64,000 nucleotides of DNA from Achromobacter piechaudii NBRC 102461 (GCF_001571245.1 NZ_BCTK01000015.1:62001-126000), one strand, 5' to 3'. Numbered from the stretch's first letter, positions 25,655 through 34,800 are shown. The notes: a model not told the origin generated them from the sequence alone. Made by a program: numbers and translations.

Positions 25655-26338
25655 ATGAACGCCATCACGCCCGACGCCCTGCAAGCCGAGGCCCCCGACG
25701 CCACGCAATCCGCGGTAGCCGCGCTGGAAGAAGACATCGTCTTCGGCCGGCTGCATCCGCGCGAACGCCTGACCGAAGATGAGCTGATGGCGCGCTTTTC
25801 CATGAAGCGCCATGCCGTGCGGCAGGTGCTGGCCGAGCTGGAACTGCTGGGCGTGGTGGAAAAAAAGCGCAACGTGGGCGCGGTCGTGCGGGCGTTTTCC
25901 GCGCGCGAAGTGATGGAGCTGTACGCACTACGCGAGGTGCTGGAAGTGCACGCCGCCAGCCAGATACCGCTGCCCGTTCCCGAAGCACGGCTGGCGGCGC
26001 TGGTGATGGTGCAGCGCGAGCACGACGCGGCAGTCGCCGATGGCGACGCGCGCCGCGTATTGCGCAGCAATCAACGTTTCCACCGCGAGTTCTTCGGCCT
26101 GCTGGACAACGCCGTGCTGGGCCAGGCCATCGAGGAATACGCCCGCCGCACCCACCCGATCCGCTTCGGCACGCTGGTTGCGGCCGGCCCGCGCGAACGC
26201 GCCCGCCAGGAACACTGGGCCATGATCAAGGCCCTGCGCGACGGCGACCGCGCGGCGTTGATGACGGTGTGCCGCGAGCATCTACTGCCGTCGCGCGACG
26301 CGTACTTGGCGTCGGAGCAGGTGCGACTGAGGGCGTGA
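25655..26338 (+). CDS. GntR-family regulator, FCD (FadR-like) type
   Basis: A 227-residue regulator with an N-terminal winged helix (EDIVFGRLHPRERLTEDELM, FSMKRHAVRQVLAELELLG, about residues 25-80). The C-terminal all-helical FCD domain (about 90-215) has metal-ligand-like residues, including a His in NQRFHREFF and a His near EHLLPSRD. It lies 39 bp after the dehydratase gene and is probably co-transcribed with it, so it most likely controls the dehydratase and the divergent Bug receptor in response to a sugar acid. It is convergent with the TRAP permease gene. Confidence 0.9.
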   Translation: MNAITPDALQAEAPDATQSAVAALEEDIVFGRLHPRERLTEDELMARFSMKRHAVRQVLAELELLGVVEKKRNVGAVVRAFSAREVMELYALREVLEVHAASQIPLPVPEARLAALVMVQREHDAAVADGDARRVLRSNQRFHREFFGLLDNAVLGQAIEEYARRTHPIRFGTLVAAGPRERARQEHWAMIKALRDGDRAALMTVCREHLLPSRDAYLASEQVRLRA

Positions 26339-26362
26339 GCCACGCCCCCTCCTTCCCGCGGC

Positions 26363-28012
26363 CTATTTGAACGGATTCGAATCCGCCCCATACGAGCCCC
26401 CACCCCCGCCGACCTCCAGCGACACCGAACCGGGGTCGACCGTCGGGGCATCGCTCTTGTAGTGCATCACCATGCCGGGAAAGGCCATGACGGCGGCGAC
26501 CATCAGCAGCTGGATCACGATGAACGGCACCGAGCCCCAATAGATCTGCCCCGTGGTCACGGGCTCGATCATTTTCCCCGTGACCCGGTCCTTGTAGCGG
26601 TCGCGCGGTGCCACGGATCGCAGGTAGAAGAGCGCGAAGCCGAATGGCGGATGCATGAACGATGTCTGCATGTTGACCGCCAGGATCACGCCGAACCAGA
26701 TCAGGTCGATGCCCAGCTTGTCGGCGACCGGTCCGAGCAAGGGCACGATGATGAACGCCAGCTCGAAGAAGTCCAGGAAGAAGGCCAGCACGAAGGTCAG
26801 GACGCTGACGACGATCAGGAAGCCCCATTGCCCGCCCGGCAATCCGGTCAGCAGATGTTCGACCCAGAGATCGCCATTGACGGCGCGGAACGTCAGGCCG
26901 AACACGGTGGACCCCACCAGGATGAACACGACGAAGCAGGACAGCTTGGTCGTCGTGTCCATCGCCTGCTTGAGCAGGTCCAGCGACAGGCGGCGGCGGA
27001 TCACCGCCATGAGGATGGCGCCCACCGCACCCATTGCGCCGCCTTCGGTCGGCGTGGCCACGCCGATGAAGATGGTGCCCAGCACCAGGAAGATCAGCGC
27101 CAGCGGCGGAATCATGACGAACGTCACCCGTTCGGCCAGCGCGGACAGCAAGCCCAGCCCCAGCACCTTGTTGATCAGCGCAATGACGAAGGCGGTGGCG
27201 CCCCAGAACAGCAACGCAACCACGATGCGTTCGTCGATCGGCGCAGTGTTGTTCTCGACCCAGAGTCCCAGGAAGTAGGCGGACACGGCCGCGATCACCA
27301 TCAGGACCAGCAGCGAGCGCCCGCCGCGCGTGCCGTTGGGCTCCTGGAACCGGCGCGCCTCTTCGGGCAGCGCGGGCGCCGAGGCCGGTTTGAACACGCT
27401 CATGATGACGACATACAGGATGTACGTGCCGGCCAGCAGGAAGCCCGGCACCATCGCAGCCCGGTAGATGTCGCCGATGGAGCGCCCAAGCTGGTCGGCC
27501 AGGATGATGAGCACCAGCGACGGCGGGATGATCTGCGACAGCGTGCCCGACGCGGCGATCACGCCCGCGGCCAGCTTGCGGTCGTAGCCGTTGCGCAGCA
27601 TGATCGGCAACGATATCAGTCCCATCGAAATGACGGACGCCGACACCACGCCCGTGGTCGCGGCCAGCATCGCGCCGACGAACACCACGGCGATGGCCAG
27701 CCCGCCGCGAATCGAGCCGAACAGCTGGCCGATCGTTTCGAGCAGGTCTTCGGCCATGCCGGAGCGCTCAAGCACCAGCCCCATCAGCGTAAAGAACGGC
27801 ACGGCCAGCAGCGTGTCGTTGGAAATGATGCCGAACACGCGCTGCGGCAAGGCCTGGAACAGCGACGAATTCAGCAGTCCCAGCTCCATCCCGACCAAGC
27901 CAAACAGGATGCCGTTGGCCGCCAGAGCGAACGCGACGGGAAAGCCCAGCAACAGGAAGATGATCAGCGTCGCGAACATGATCGGCGCCAGATTGGCAAT
28001 GAGGAACTCCAT
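26363..28012 (-). CDS. TRAP transporter large permease (DctM type)
   Basis: A 549-residue polytopic inner-membrane protein, longer than minimal DctM. It has the DctM features GVVSASVISMGLISLP, AASGTLSQIIPPSLVLIILAD and FLDFFELAFIIVPLLGP. It forms the transport channel with the small subunit encoded 2 bp upstream and receives substrate from the periplasmic receptor at 33311-34414. It is the last gene of the minus-strand operon that begins with that receptor and includes the three Mo-hydroxylase subunits. Picolinate is therefore its inferred substrate. The mannitol/chloroaromatic-type subgroup is suggested by the tail segment YKDRVTGKMIEPVTTGQIYWG, from memory of the family. Confidence 0.9.
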   Translation of the reverse strand: MEFLIANLAPIMFATLIIFLLLGFPVAFALAANGILFGLVGMELGLLNSSLFQALPQRVFGIISNDTLLAVPFFTLMGLVLERSGMAEDLLETIGQLFGSIRGGLAIAVVFVGAMLAATTGVVSASVISMGLISLPIMLRNGYDRKLAAGVIAASGTLSQIIPPSLVLIILADQLGRSIGDIYRAAMVPGFLLAGTYILYVVIMSVFKPASAPALPEEARRFQEPNGTRGGRSLLVLMVIAAVSAYFLGLWVENNTAPIDERIVVALLFWGATAFVIALINKVLGLGLLSALAERVTFVMIPPLALIFLVLGTIFIGVATPTEGGAMGAVGAILMAVIRRRLSLDLLKQAMDTTTKLSCFVVFILVGSTVFGLTFRAVNGDLWVEHLLTGLPGGQWGFLIVVSVLTFVLAFFLDFFELAFIIVPLLGPVADKLGIDLIWFGVILAVNMQTSFMHPPFGFALFYLRSVAPRDRYKDRVTGKMIEPVTTGQIYWGSVPFIVIQLLMVAAVMAFPGMVMHYKSDAPTVDPGSVSLEVGGGGGSYGADSNPFK

Positions 28013-28014
28013 GA

Positions 28015-28641
28015 TCAGCGACCCTTGTTATCCGGTTCACGCACAGCCACGGCTTCGCGCGCTTGCGCTTCACGGGCGATTTCTTCGGCCAGTTCCTCTT
28101 CCGCGCTCTTGGCGCCCTCGCGTTCGCGCGGATCGCGGCAACGCCCCAGCAGAAAGCCGGCGCACTTGATCAGGTGCGACAGGCCGGCCAACACCAGCAG
28201 CGCAAAGCCCACGGGGATCAACAGCTTGACCGGCCAGCGGATCAGCCCGCCTGAATTGGAGGAATGCTCGTTGCTCAGGTAGGAATCCATGAAGACCGGC
28301 CAGGACAGATACATGATCAAGAGGCAGGCGGGCATCAGGAAAAACAGCAGGCCGAAGATTTCGATCCACACCTGGGCGCGCCGCGACAGGCGCGACGCGA
28401 TGATGTCCACGCGCACGTGGTCGTTCTTCAAGAGCGTGTAGCCGGCGGTCAAGAGGAACATTGCGCCGAACATGTACCACTGCATCTCCAGCCAGGCGTT
28501 GGAGCTGATGTGGAAGAACTTGCGCACGAGGGCGTTGCCGGCGCTGACCAGGACGACCAGCAGCGTCACCCAGGACACCGCCCGGCCCATGCGCAGGTTG
28601 ATCGCGTCTATGCCGCGCGACAAGGCGAGTAGTGCTTGCAT
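28015..28641 (-). CDS. TRAP transporter small permease (DctQ type)
   Basis: A 208-residue inner-membrane protein with four hydrophobic segments (around residues 20-40, 58-76, 95-120 and 145-165). It has a DctQ-like WLEMQWYMFGAMFLLTAGYTL motif (quoted in part: WYMFGAMFLL, KNDHVRVD) and a long charged C-terminal tail rich in Glu, Ala and Arg. The start at 28641 follows a GGGGAAAACAG ribosome site; a longer frame to 28704 lacks one. It is paired with the large permease 2 bp downstream. The operon context links it to picolinate uptake. Confidence 0.88.
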   Translation of the reverse strand: MQALLALSRGIDAINLRMGRAVSWVTLLVVLVSAGNALVRKFFHISSNAWLEMQWYMFGAMFLLTAGYTLLKNDHVRVDIIASRLSRRAQVWIEIFGLLFFLMPACLLIMYLSWPVFMDSYLSNEHSSNSGGLIRWPVKLLIPVGFALLVLAGLSHLIKCAGFLLGRCRDPREREGAKSAEEELAEEIAREAQAREAVAVREPDNKGR

Positions 28642-28719
28642 CTGTTTTCCCCAGAATTTTTTGATCACACGTTGCCCAAACCCGACGCCGCGGTCTGTCG
28701 CCACGGGCGCGGAACCTGC

Positions 28720-28800
28720 TCAGATGTTGTCGCGCCGCTGGCGCAACCACGCCAACAGGGTGCACGGCGCCAGCACGACGATCGCGCAAAACACCCTCAC
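28720..28800 (-). CDS. Possible 26-residue hydrophobic peptide
   Basis: A GTG-started ORF in the gap of about 180 bp between the Mo-hydroxylase small subunit and the TRAP small permease. It encodes one hydrophobic segment followed by basic residues (VFCAIVVLAPCTLLAWLRQR). AGGGTGAGG overlaps and precedes the GTG. It could be a small membrane peptide or chance. No homologue is known to me. Confidence 0.2.
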   Translation of the reverse strand: MRVFCAIVVLAPCTLLAWLRQRRDNI

Positions 28801-28825
28801 CCTGTCGAACGTGCCTGGCTCGCGC

Positions 28826-30034
28826 TCAGTCGCCGCGCCGGAACCACCGCTTGATACGCGCCCACAACACGCTGAAGAACATGGCCGTGGGATTGAAGCT
28901 GGCCTGGGCCAGCGGTTCGCCCTGCCCTGCCGGCTGACGCAGCCGGGCCGTCACGTTGTTGCCGAAGTCGGCGATCATGCGGCGCACGAAATCCTGCACC
29001 AACCCCGAACGCGAGAACTGCGCCAGCGGCCCTTGCAGCGAATACAGCAGGTTGACGTTGACGCGCGTTTCGGTGGGCGATAGCGCCTCAAGCTGATAGG
29101 TGATGTCGCCATTGGCGCGCGACTGGCTCAGGGAGTCCTGCCCCGCGCCACGAAACACCGCGCGCATGGCGGCGTCGTCCCGTTCCAGTCGCGCCGCGCC
29201 GTTGAAGGCGGCCGCCATGGGGCCGAACTTGATGGCGACCTTGCCCTTGACGCGGTCGCCCTCGTGCGATTCGATCGACGCGCCCGGCAGGCAACTGGCA
29301 AGCGCCGGCAGGTCCACCATGAAGGCCCAGACCTGGTCGGCCGGGAACGGCACCTGGAAACCGCCGTCGATCTGGCTGCCTCGGCCCTCTTTCTTGCCCG
29401 CTGGAGCCGCAGCCGCCTCAGGGGCCGCTGCGACGGGCGCGCCCTCAGCGGCGGGGGCCGCCATCGTCGGCGTGAAGCCTGCAAAGACCACCGGCTTTTC
29501 CATCACCGGGGCTGCACCGTGGCCTTGCAATTGCGCGGCGCGCAGCGCCTGAACCGCGTCGTCCGGCTGTGCGCGCAGGTCGGCCAACACCGACATCACC
29601 GCGGCCACAATGCCCATGTAGCCCGTGCATCGGCAAAGATTGCCGGACAATTCCACCCGCACCCGGCTTTCATCGGCATCGGGCAGGCGCAGGACGATAT
29701 CGCGCGAAGTCGCCAGCATGCCCGGCGTGCAATAGCCGCATTGCAACGCATGATGCTTGGTGAAGGCGGCGCGCAGCCGCTGCATCACGGGATCGGCGTC
29801 GTAGCCTTCGATGGTCGTCACCTGCCGGCCTTCGCATGCCACCGCGAACGAGATACAGGACCGCACCGGAGCGCCGTCGACCAGCACGGTACATGCGCCG
29901 CACACGCCATGCTCGCAACCGAGGTGGGTGCCGGTCAGGCGCGCCTGATCCCGCAGGAAATCCCCCAGATGCATGCGCGCGGGCGCTTCGTGCGACACGC
30001 GCTTGCCGTTTACTTCCAATGTCACCTGAACCAT
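28826..30034 (-). CDS. Mo-hydroxylase [2Fe-2S] subunit fused to CoxG/SRPBCC domain (PicA small subunit)
   Basis: A 402-residue fusion. Residues about 1-155 are a CoxS-type subunit with two [2Fe-2S] motifs: CEHGVCGACTVLVDG in the plant-type domain, then CGYCTPGM and CRCTGY in the helical domain. An Ala/Pro-rich linker (about 185-225) leads to a CoxG-like SRPBCC domain (about 230-370, FPADQVWAFMVDLPALASCL), a family linked to Mo-hydroxylase assembly or membrane anchoring. The ATG at 30034 has AGGAAAAACC before it. It passes electrons from the Mo centre to the FAD subunit. With the next two genes it forms a three-part hydroxylase, inferred to hydroxylate picolinate at C6 (PicA). Confidence 0.9.
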   Translation of the reverse strand: MVQVTLEVNGKRVSHEAPARMHLGDFLRDQARLTGTHLGCEHGVCGACTVLVDGAPVRSCISFAVACEGRQVTTIEGYDADPVMQRLRAAFTKHHALQCGYCTPGMLATSRDIVLRLPDADESRVRVELSGNLCRCTGYMGIVAAVMSVLADLRAQPDDAVQALRAAQLQGHGAAPVMEKPVVFAGFTPTMAAPAAEGAPVAAAPEAAAAPAGKKEGRGSQIDGGFQVPFPADQVWAFMVDLPALASCLPGASIESHEGDRVKGKVAIKFGPMAAAFNGAARLERDDAAMRAVFRGAGQDSLSQSRANGDITYQLEALSPTETRVNVNLLYSLQGPLAQFSRSGLVQDFVRRMIADFGNNVTARLRQPAGQGEPLAQASFNPTAMFFSVLWARIKRWFRRGD

Positions 30035-30045
30035 GGTTTTTCCTG

Positions 30046-30873
30046 TCAACCCAATGCCTGCGCCACGCAGCGCGTGACCGCAGTCGCGTGCAGCTTGCGG
30101 TGGTGTTCATCCTTGTCCTGCATGACGCCGGCCAGTTCCGTAGCCAGCAGCGACTCGTCCATGCCGGCCAGCCCTTGCTGCGCCAGGCGCGCGGCCAACT
30201 GCGGAAGCAGCCTGGGCGCGCCGTCCAGCGCCCCCACCGCGATGCGCGCCGTGCCGGCAGCGGGATCGAACCAGGCGGCGCAACTGGCCTCGGCGAACTC
30301 GCCGGTCTTGCGGCAGAACTTGTAATAGCCCCAACGCGCCTGCGCGCTGGGAACGGGGATGTGCACGGCGGCGATCAATTCGTCGTCCAGCAGGCCCGTG
30401 GTGTAGGCGCCCTGCATGTAGCCGTCGGCCGGCGCCATGCGCACGCCGTCGGGCCCGGCGATTTCCAGCGTCGCGCCCAGCCCGACCACGGTCAGCACCC
30501 AGTCGGCGGCCGGATCGGCATGCGCCAGGCTGCCGCCCAGCGTGCCCCGGTTGCGGATGGCGCGATAGGCGATGCCCGGGGCCACTTGCTGCAAGGGCGT
30601 GCCGCGCAGCAATTCATGCACGCCGTCTTCGATTTCGGCGTGGGTCACGCCCGCGCCCACGCGCAGCATGCCGTCGTGCCGGGTGACGGTGCGCAATTCC
30701 GGCAAGCCGGAAATGTCGATGACGACGGGCGGACGCGCCAGGCGCAAGTTCAGCATCGGTCCCAGCGACTGACCGCCCGCAATCAACTTGGCGCGTCCGC
30801 CGTGTTCACGCAACGCCCGCAGCGCGTCCTGCAAGGAGCCGGGACGGGAGTATTCGAATGCAGCGGCCTTCAT
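30046..30873 (-). CDS. Mo-hydroxylase FAD subunit (CoxM type; PicA medium subunit)
   Basis: A 275-residue FAD-binding subunit of the xanthine dehydrogenase/CO dehydrogenase family. It carries the two flavin motifs AGGQSLGPMLNLR (about residues 31-43) and TLGGSLAHADPAAD (about 110-123), plus the usual C-terminal domain. It accepts electrons from the [2Fe-2S] subunit encoded downstream and passes them to an external acceptor. Its start overlaps the stop of the large subunit gene by 4 bp (ATGA), which supports coupled translation and a stoichiometric complex. Confidence 0.92.
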   Translation of the reverse strand: MKAAAFEYSRPGSLQDALRALREHGGRAKLIAGGQSLGPMLNLRLARPPVVIDISGLPELRTVTRHDGMLRVGAGVTHAEIEDGVHELLRGTPLQQVAPGIAYRAIRNRGTLGGSLAHADPAADWVLTVVGLGATLEIAGPDGVRMAPADGYMQGAYTTGLLDDELIAAVHIPVPSAQARWGYYKFCRKTGEFAEASCAAWFDPAAGTARIAVGALDGAPRLLPQLAARLAQQGLAGMDESLLATELAGVMQDKDEHHRKLHATAVTRCVAQALG

Positions 30874-33287
30874 GCCATCACCTGCGCGGTGGCGGGCTGA
30901 ACCGACGGCTTGGCTTGCGCGGCGACGCCTTGTGCGATGGCGGCCAATACACGCGTCGGAGACAAGGGCGTGCGCAGCAGCTCGGCTGCGCCCAAGGGCC
31001 GCAGCGCGTCGTTGACGGCATTGAACAGCACGGCAGGTGGCGCGATGGCGCCCCCCTCGCCCATGCCCTTCGCGCCGAATTCCGTATGCGGCGACGGGGT
31101 CTCGAAATGGTGCAGGCGCATGTTGGGCACTTCGGTGGCGCCGGGAAGCATGTAGTCCGCCAGGGTCGAGGCCAGCGGCTGGCCGTTCTCGTCGTAAGGC
31201 GTCTCTTCATAGAAAGCGGTGCCGATGCCCTGGGCCACGCCGCCGATGGTCTGGCCTTCGACGACCATGGGGTTGATCATCGTTCCGCAATCCTCCACCA
31301 CCACATAGTCCAGAATCTCGACGCCGCCGGTACCCGGATCGACCGCGACCACGGCCGCGTGGGTCGCGTAGGTGAAGCAGCCCGTGTCGACCTTGGGCTT
31401 GTAGCCCACCGTGACCTCCAGGCCGGCAGGATCTACATCGGGCGGCAGCAGTTGCGGACGCAGATACCAGGCGTCGGCCACGTCCTTGACGGATACCGAC
31501 TTGCCGCCCGCTTCCAGGCGGTCCTGATTCCACACCACGCTGGCGGGATCGGCCTGCAACAGATGCGCGCCGATATGGGTCAGCCGAGGCAGCAGCCGCT
31601 TGCAGGCTTGCGACACGGCGCCACCCGACATCACCAGCGAGCGCGACGCGTAGGTGCCGGTGGAAAACGGGGTCTGTCCGGTGTCGCCGTGCAGCAGCTT
31701 GATGCTGCCCACGTCGACGCCAAGGATTTCATTGGCGATCTGCGCGAATGTGGTCTCCATGCCCTGCCCGTGCGAGTGGACGCCAACGCGCAGCTCCAAC
31801 CCGCCGTCCGGCGTGACCCGGGCGGTAGCCTGGTCGAAGCCCGGAATGACCGGAGTGCCCCACGCCGCGAACACGGACGTGCCATGGGCGGCCTGCTCGG
31901 TATAGGTCGCCAGACCCACGCCGATCAGCCGGCCATCGGCTTCACCCTGGCGCTGGCGCTCGCGCACCGCGGCCACATCGATCATGTCCATGGCCTGCTG
32001 CAGGCTGGCCGGATAGTCGCCGCTGTCCAGATGTTTGCCGGTAACGTTCACGAACGGCATCTGCTCGCCCTGCACCAGATTTTCCAGTCGGACTTCCCAA
32101 GGCTCGCGCCCGACTTCGCGCGCGATGGCGTCCATCGTCAGTTCCATGGCGAAGCACACGCCGGTGCGGGCCACGCCGCGATACGGCACGAAACCCGGCT
32201 TGTTGGTGGCCACCGCTCGCGTGACGCAGCGATAGCCCTTGAAGGCGTAGGGCCCCGGCAGGTTGCCGATGGCCTGGCCCGGCTCCAGGCCGATAGTGAA
32301 CGGCCATACCGAATAGGCGCCGCCATCGATGGTGATCTTGGCGTCCAGCGCCAGCAGCCTGCCCCGGCGGTCGGCGTAGGCCACCATCTCATAATGGTGC
32401 TCACGCGAATTGGCGCCCGCCGTCAGGTGTTCGCGGCGGTCTTCGATGAAGCGGAACGGCCGCTTGAAGGTCTTGGCCAACCAGGCCACACACAACTCTT
32501 CCTGCTGCAACACGCACTTGTAGCCGAAGGCTCCGCCCACATCCGGCGACACCACGCGCACGCGGCCCTGCTCCAGATCCAGGCACTGCGCCAACACGCT
32601 GCGGATCATGTGCGGCACCTGGGTAGCGCTGACCACCACCAGTTGATCGGCCTGATGATCCCAATACGCCAGCACCGCCTTGCCTTCCATCGGCACCATG
32701 CATTGACGCGCCAGGTCGATTTTGCGGCGCACGACCACCTCGGCCTGCGCCGCGTGCTCGTCGAATTGCTTGTCGGCGTTGAGCGTGACGAAGACGTTGT
32801 CGCGCCACTGCTCGTGCAGCAGGTCACCCTGGGCGGCCTGCGCGCTATCGACATCGGCATACACGGGCAGGTCGTCGTAGTCGACTTCGATCAGCTCGGC
32901 GTAGTCCTCGGCTTCGGCACGAGTGGGCGCGAACACCATGGCGACGGGTTCGCCTACGAAGCGCACCTTGCCCGAGGCCAGCGGCGGCTGGGCCGATGCC
33001 TGATACGTGGGCAGCGTGGAATCGGCCACGATGTCGCGCGCATCGGGCATCGCCTGACGCAAGAACACATTGCCGGCGATCTGGTCGGCCACGCGCACCG
33101 CCGTGATGCGTGCGTGCGCCAGCGGGCTGCGCAGAAACGCGACCTCGCTCAAGCCGGGCATGGCCATATCGGCCACGAAATTGCCCTTGCCGTGCAGATG
33201 GCGCGCGTCCTCCTTGCGCGGCACCCGCGCGCCCACTCCTTGCGGCTTACCCGGCCGGCCGTGCGTACTGGCGTGTTCTGTCGTCAT
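30870..33287 (-). CDS. Mo-hydroxylase large subunit, molybdopterin-binding (PicA large subunit)
   Basis: An 805-residue molybdenum-cofactor subunit of the xanthine dehydrogenase family. It starts with the typical VGARVPRKEDARHLHGKGNFV. The active-site loop is PYRGVARTG instead of the AYxCSFR of true CO dehydrogenases, so it is a form-II type hydroxylase. The catalytic Glu is kept in KGMGEGGAIAPP near the C-terminus. It inserts a water-derived hydroxyl into an aromatic N-heterocycle. From the whole pathway I infer picolinate to 6-hydroxypicolinate. It is cytosolic and forms a complex with the next two gene products. XdhC at 42997 probably matures it. Confidence 0.92.
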   Translation of the reverse strand: MTTEHASTHGRPGKPQGVGARVPRKEDARHLHGKGNFVADMAMPGLSEVAFLRSPLAHARITAVRVADQIAGNVFLRQAMPDARDIVADSTLPTYQASAQPPLASGKVRFVGEPVAMVFAPTRAEAEDYAELIEVDYDDLPVYADVDSAQAAQGDLLHEQWRDNVFVTLNADKQFDEHAAQAEVVVRRKIDLARQCMVPMEGKAVLAYWDHQADQLVVVSATQVPHMIRSVLAQCLDLEQGRVRVVSPDVGGAFGYKCVLQQEELCVAWLAKTFKRPFRFIEDRREHLTAGANSREHHYEMVAYADRRGRLLALDAKITIDGGAYSVWPFTIGLEPGQAIGNLPGPYAFKGYRCVTRAVATNKPGFVPYRGVARTGVCFAMELTMDAIAREVGREPWEVRLENLVQGEQMPFVNVTGKHLDSGDYPASLQQAMDMIDVAAVRERQRQGEADGRLIGVGLATYTEQAAHGTSVFAAWGTPVIPGFDQATARVTPDGGLELRVGVHSHGQGMETTFAQIANEILGVDVGSIKLLHGDTGQTPFSTGTYASRSLVMSGGAVSQACKRLLPRLTHIGAHLLQADPASVVWNQDRLEAGGKSVSVKDVADAWYLRPQLLPPDVDPAGLEVTVGYKPKVDTGCFTYATHAAVVAVDPGTGGVEILDYVVVEDCGTMINPMVVEGQTIGGVAQGIGTAFYEETPYDENGQPLASTLADYMLPGATEVPNMRLHHFETPSPHTEFGAKGMGEGGAIAPPAVLFNAVNDALRPLGAAELLRTPLSPTRVLAAIAQGVAAQAKPSVQPATAQVMA

Positions 33288-33310
33288 GACTACCCCTTGT
33301 CTCCTGCGTC

Positions 33311-34414
33311 TTATTTGGCCTGGGCCTTCGCCACGGCGGCGAAGGTGTAGTTATCCAGCGGGCTTTCGGCCACGCGGAACCAGCCCACCTGATCAACCTG
33401 GAACTTCTTCCAGTCGGGGTAGATCGCGGCAAAGTCGGGGTTCTTGGCCGACAGCTCGACCCAGAGTTCCTGCGATGCGTTGTAGGCCGCGTCCATCACT
33501 TCCTTGGGGAAGAAGCTGACTTTCGCGCCGCCCGCGATCAGCTTGCGCAGCGCCAGCGGATTGCGCGCGTCGTAGTTGGCCAGCATGCGCATGGTCTGCT
33601 CGCCGGCAGCCGCTTCGAACGCGGCCTGATAGGCCGGGGGCAAGGCCTCCCAGGCCTTGTCATGCACCATGCTTGTGATCGAGGCGCTGCCTTCGAACCA
33701 ACCGGGTGAATAGTAGAAAGGCGCGACCTTGTTGAAGCCCAGCTTCTCGTCGTCGTAAGGTCCGATCCATTCGGCGGCGTCGATGGTGCCCTTTTCCAGC
33801 GCGGGATAAATATCGCCAGGCGGAATCTGCTGCGGCACGGCGCCCAGCTTGGACAGCACCATGCCGCCGATGCCGCCGATCCGCATGTTCAAGCCTTTCA
33901 GGTCGGCCAGCGATTTGATTTCCTTGCGGTACCAGCCACCCATCTGCACGCCGACGTTGCCACAGACGTGGTTCACGATGTTGTATTTCTTATAGAGCGC
34001 ACGCAGCATCTTCAAGCCGCCGCCCGAATGCACCCAGGCGTTGTGCTGGCGCGCGCTCAAGCCGAAGGACAGGCCGGTGTCGAACGTCAGCGCGGTGTTC
34101 TTGCCGATATAGGCGGTGCTAAGCACGTGGTTGCATTCGACGGTGCCGTTGCTGACCGCATCCATGTTCTGCGCCGCCGGCACCAGTTCGCCGCCAGGGA
34201 AGGCGCGGATCTCGAACTTGCCGTCCGTCAATTGCGCGACGCGCTTGCATAGGTCTTCTGCCGAACCATAGATGGTGTCCAGGCTTTTGGGCCAGCTGGT
34301 CGACATGCGCCAGCGCACCGCGGGCGCGGATTGCGCGATGGCGGGCATGCCCACGGTGGCAAGGCCAGCGCCGGCAGCGCCAGCGGCTTGTGCGAGGAAA
34401 CGGCGTCGTTGCAT
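33311..34414 (-). CDS. TRAP transporter periplasmic substrate-binding protein (DctP type)
   Basis: A 367-residue receptor with a twin-arginine-like signal peptide (MQRRRFLAQAAGAAGAGLAT) followed by the DctP fold (VRWRMSTSWPKSLDTIYG, LKGLNMRIGGIGGMVLSKLG, TIDAAEWIGPYDDEKLG). It belongs to the subgroup used for aromatic and mannitol-like acids. It is the first gene of the minus-strand operon, followed by the three hydroxylase genes and, about 5 kb later, the membrane subunits. It is inferred to bind picolinate. The start at 34414 has a GGGAGCAATAC ribosome site; the longer frame to 34471 is not supported. Two PicR-type palindromes lie 85-116 bp upstream. Confidence 0.92.
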   Translation of the reverse strand: MQRRRFLAQAAGAAGAGLATVGMPAIAQSAPAVRWRMSTSWPKSLDTIYGSAEDLCKRVAQLTDGKFEIRAFPGGELVPAAQNMDAVSNGTVECNHVLSTAYIGKNTALTFDTGLSFGLSARQHNAWVHSGGGLKMLRALYKKYNIVNHVCGNVGVQMGGWYRKEIKSLADLKGLNMRIGGIGGMVLSKLGAVPQQIPPGDIYPALEKGTIDAAEWIGPYDDEKLGFNKVAPFYYSPGWFEGSASITSMVHDKAWEALPPAYQAAFEAAAGEQTMRMLANYDARNPLALRKLIAGGAKVSFFPKEVMDAAYNASQELWVELSAKNPDFAAIYPDWKKFQVDQVGWFRVAESPLDNYTFAAVAKAQAK

Positions 34415-34498
34415 GTATTGCTCCCGATCTATTCGATTGAGTCCCCTTGGACTCGCCTCAACCCATGCCAACGCCGCTTGAATACACCAGAAAAAACG

Positions 34499-34530
34499 TT
34501 AGCACACTGAATTGTTGATCAGCATACTGA
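34499..34530 (-). promoter_or_regulatory. Paired PicR-type operators, minus-strand operon
   Basis: TTAGCACACTGA (34499-34510) and TCAGCATACTGA (34519-34530) have centres 20 bp apart. They share the cluster-wide palindrome TCAGYRTACTGA and lie 85-116 bp before the TRAP receptor start. They are probable binding sites for the MarR regulator at 44018-44551. Confidence 0.65.
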
Positions 34531-34767
34531 CAGTAATTTTGAGTGTCAACAAGGTTAATCCCCACTGCTAAAGCCGCATAAACCCTAGGTTTGCGGCCGG
34601 TTTTGTGCTCATGGAAAGACGGCTCGGAAGGTGTTTTCAGGCGTTCCTTCCATATAGAGCGAAAGGGTGTGGCCCTGCTTCGCGTGGCGTGCATAATAGG
34701 CGCGCGCCGCAGTCCGACAAAGATCGTCTCGTCGGGGAAATCCCTAGCTCCTGACATGTTTTTTTGC

Positions 34768-34800
34768 GCAGTACACTGACCACATTACTCAGCATACTGA
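34768..34800 (+). promoter_or_regulatory. Paired PicR-type operators, Rieske operon
   Basis: GCAGTACACTGA (34768-34779) and TCAGCATACTGA (34789-34800) have centres 21 bp apart. The second ends 11 bp before the ferredoxin start codon, so bound repressor would block transcription initiation or early elongation. Confidence 0.65.

Noticed and set aside
30870..33287. Annotation as aerobic CO dehydrogenase
   Set aside because: The active-site loop is PYRGVARTG, not AYxCSFR, and the pathway context is pyridine degradation.
30858..33350. Plus-strand open frame of 830 codons
   Set aside because: It is the antisense shadow of the Mo-hydroxylase large subunit, which has clear family motifs.
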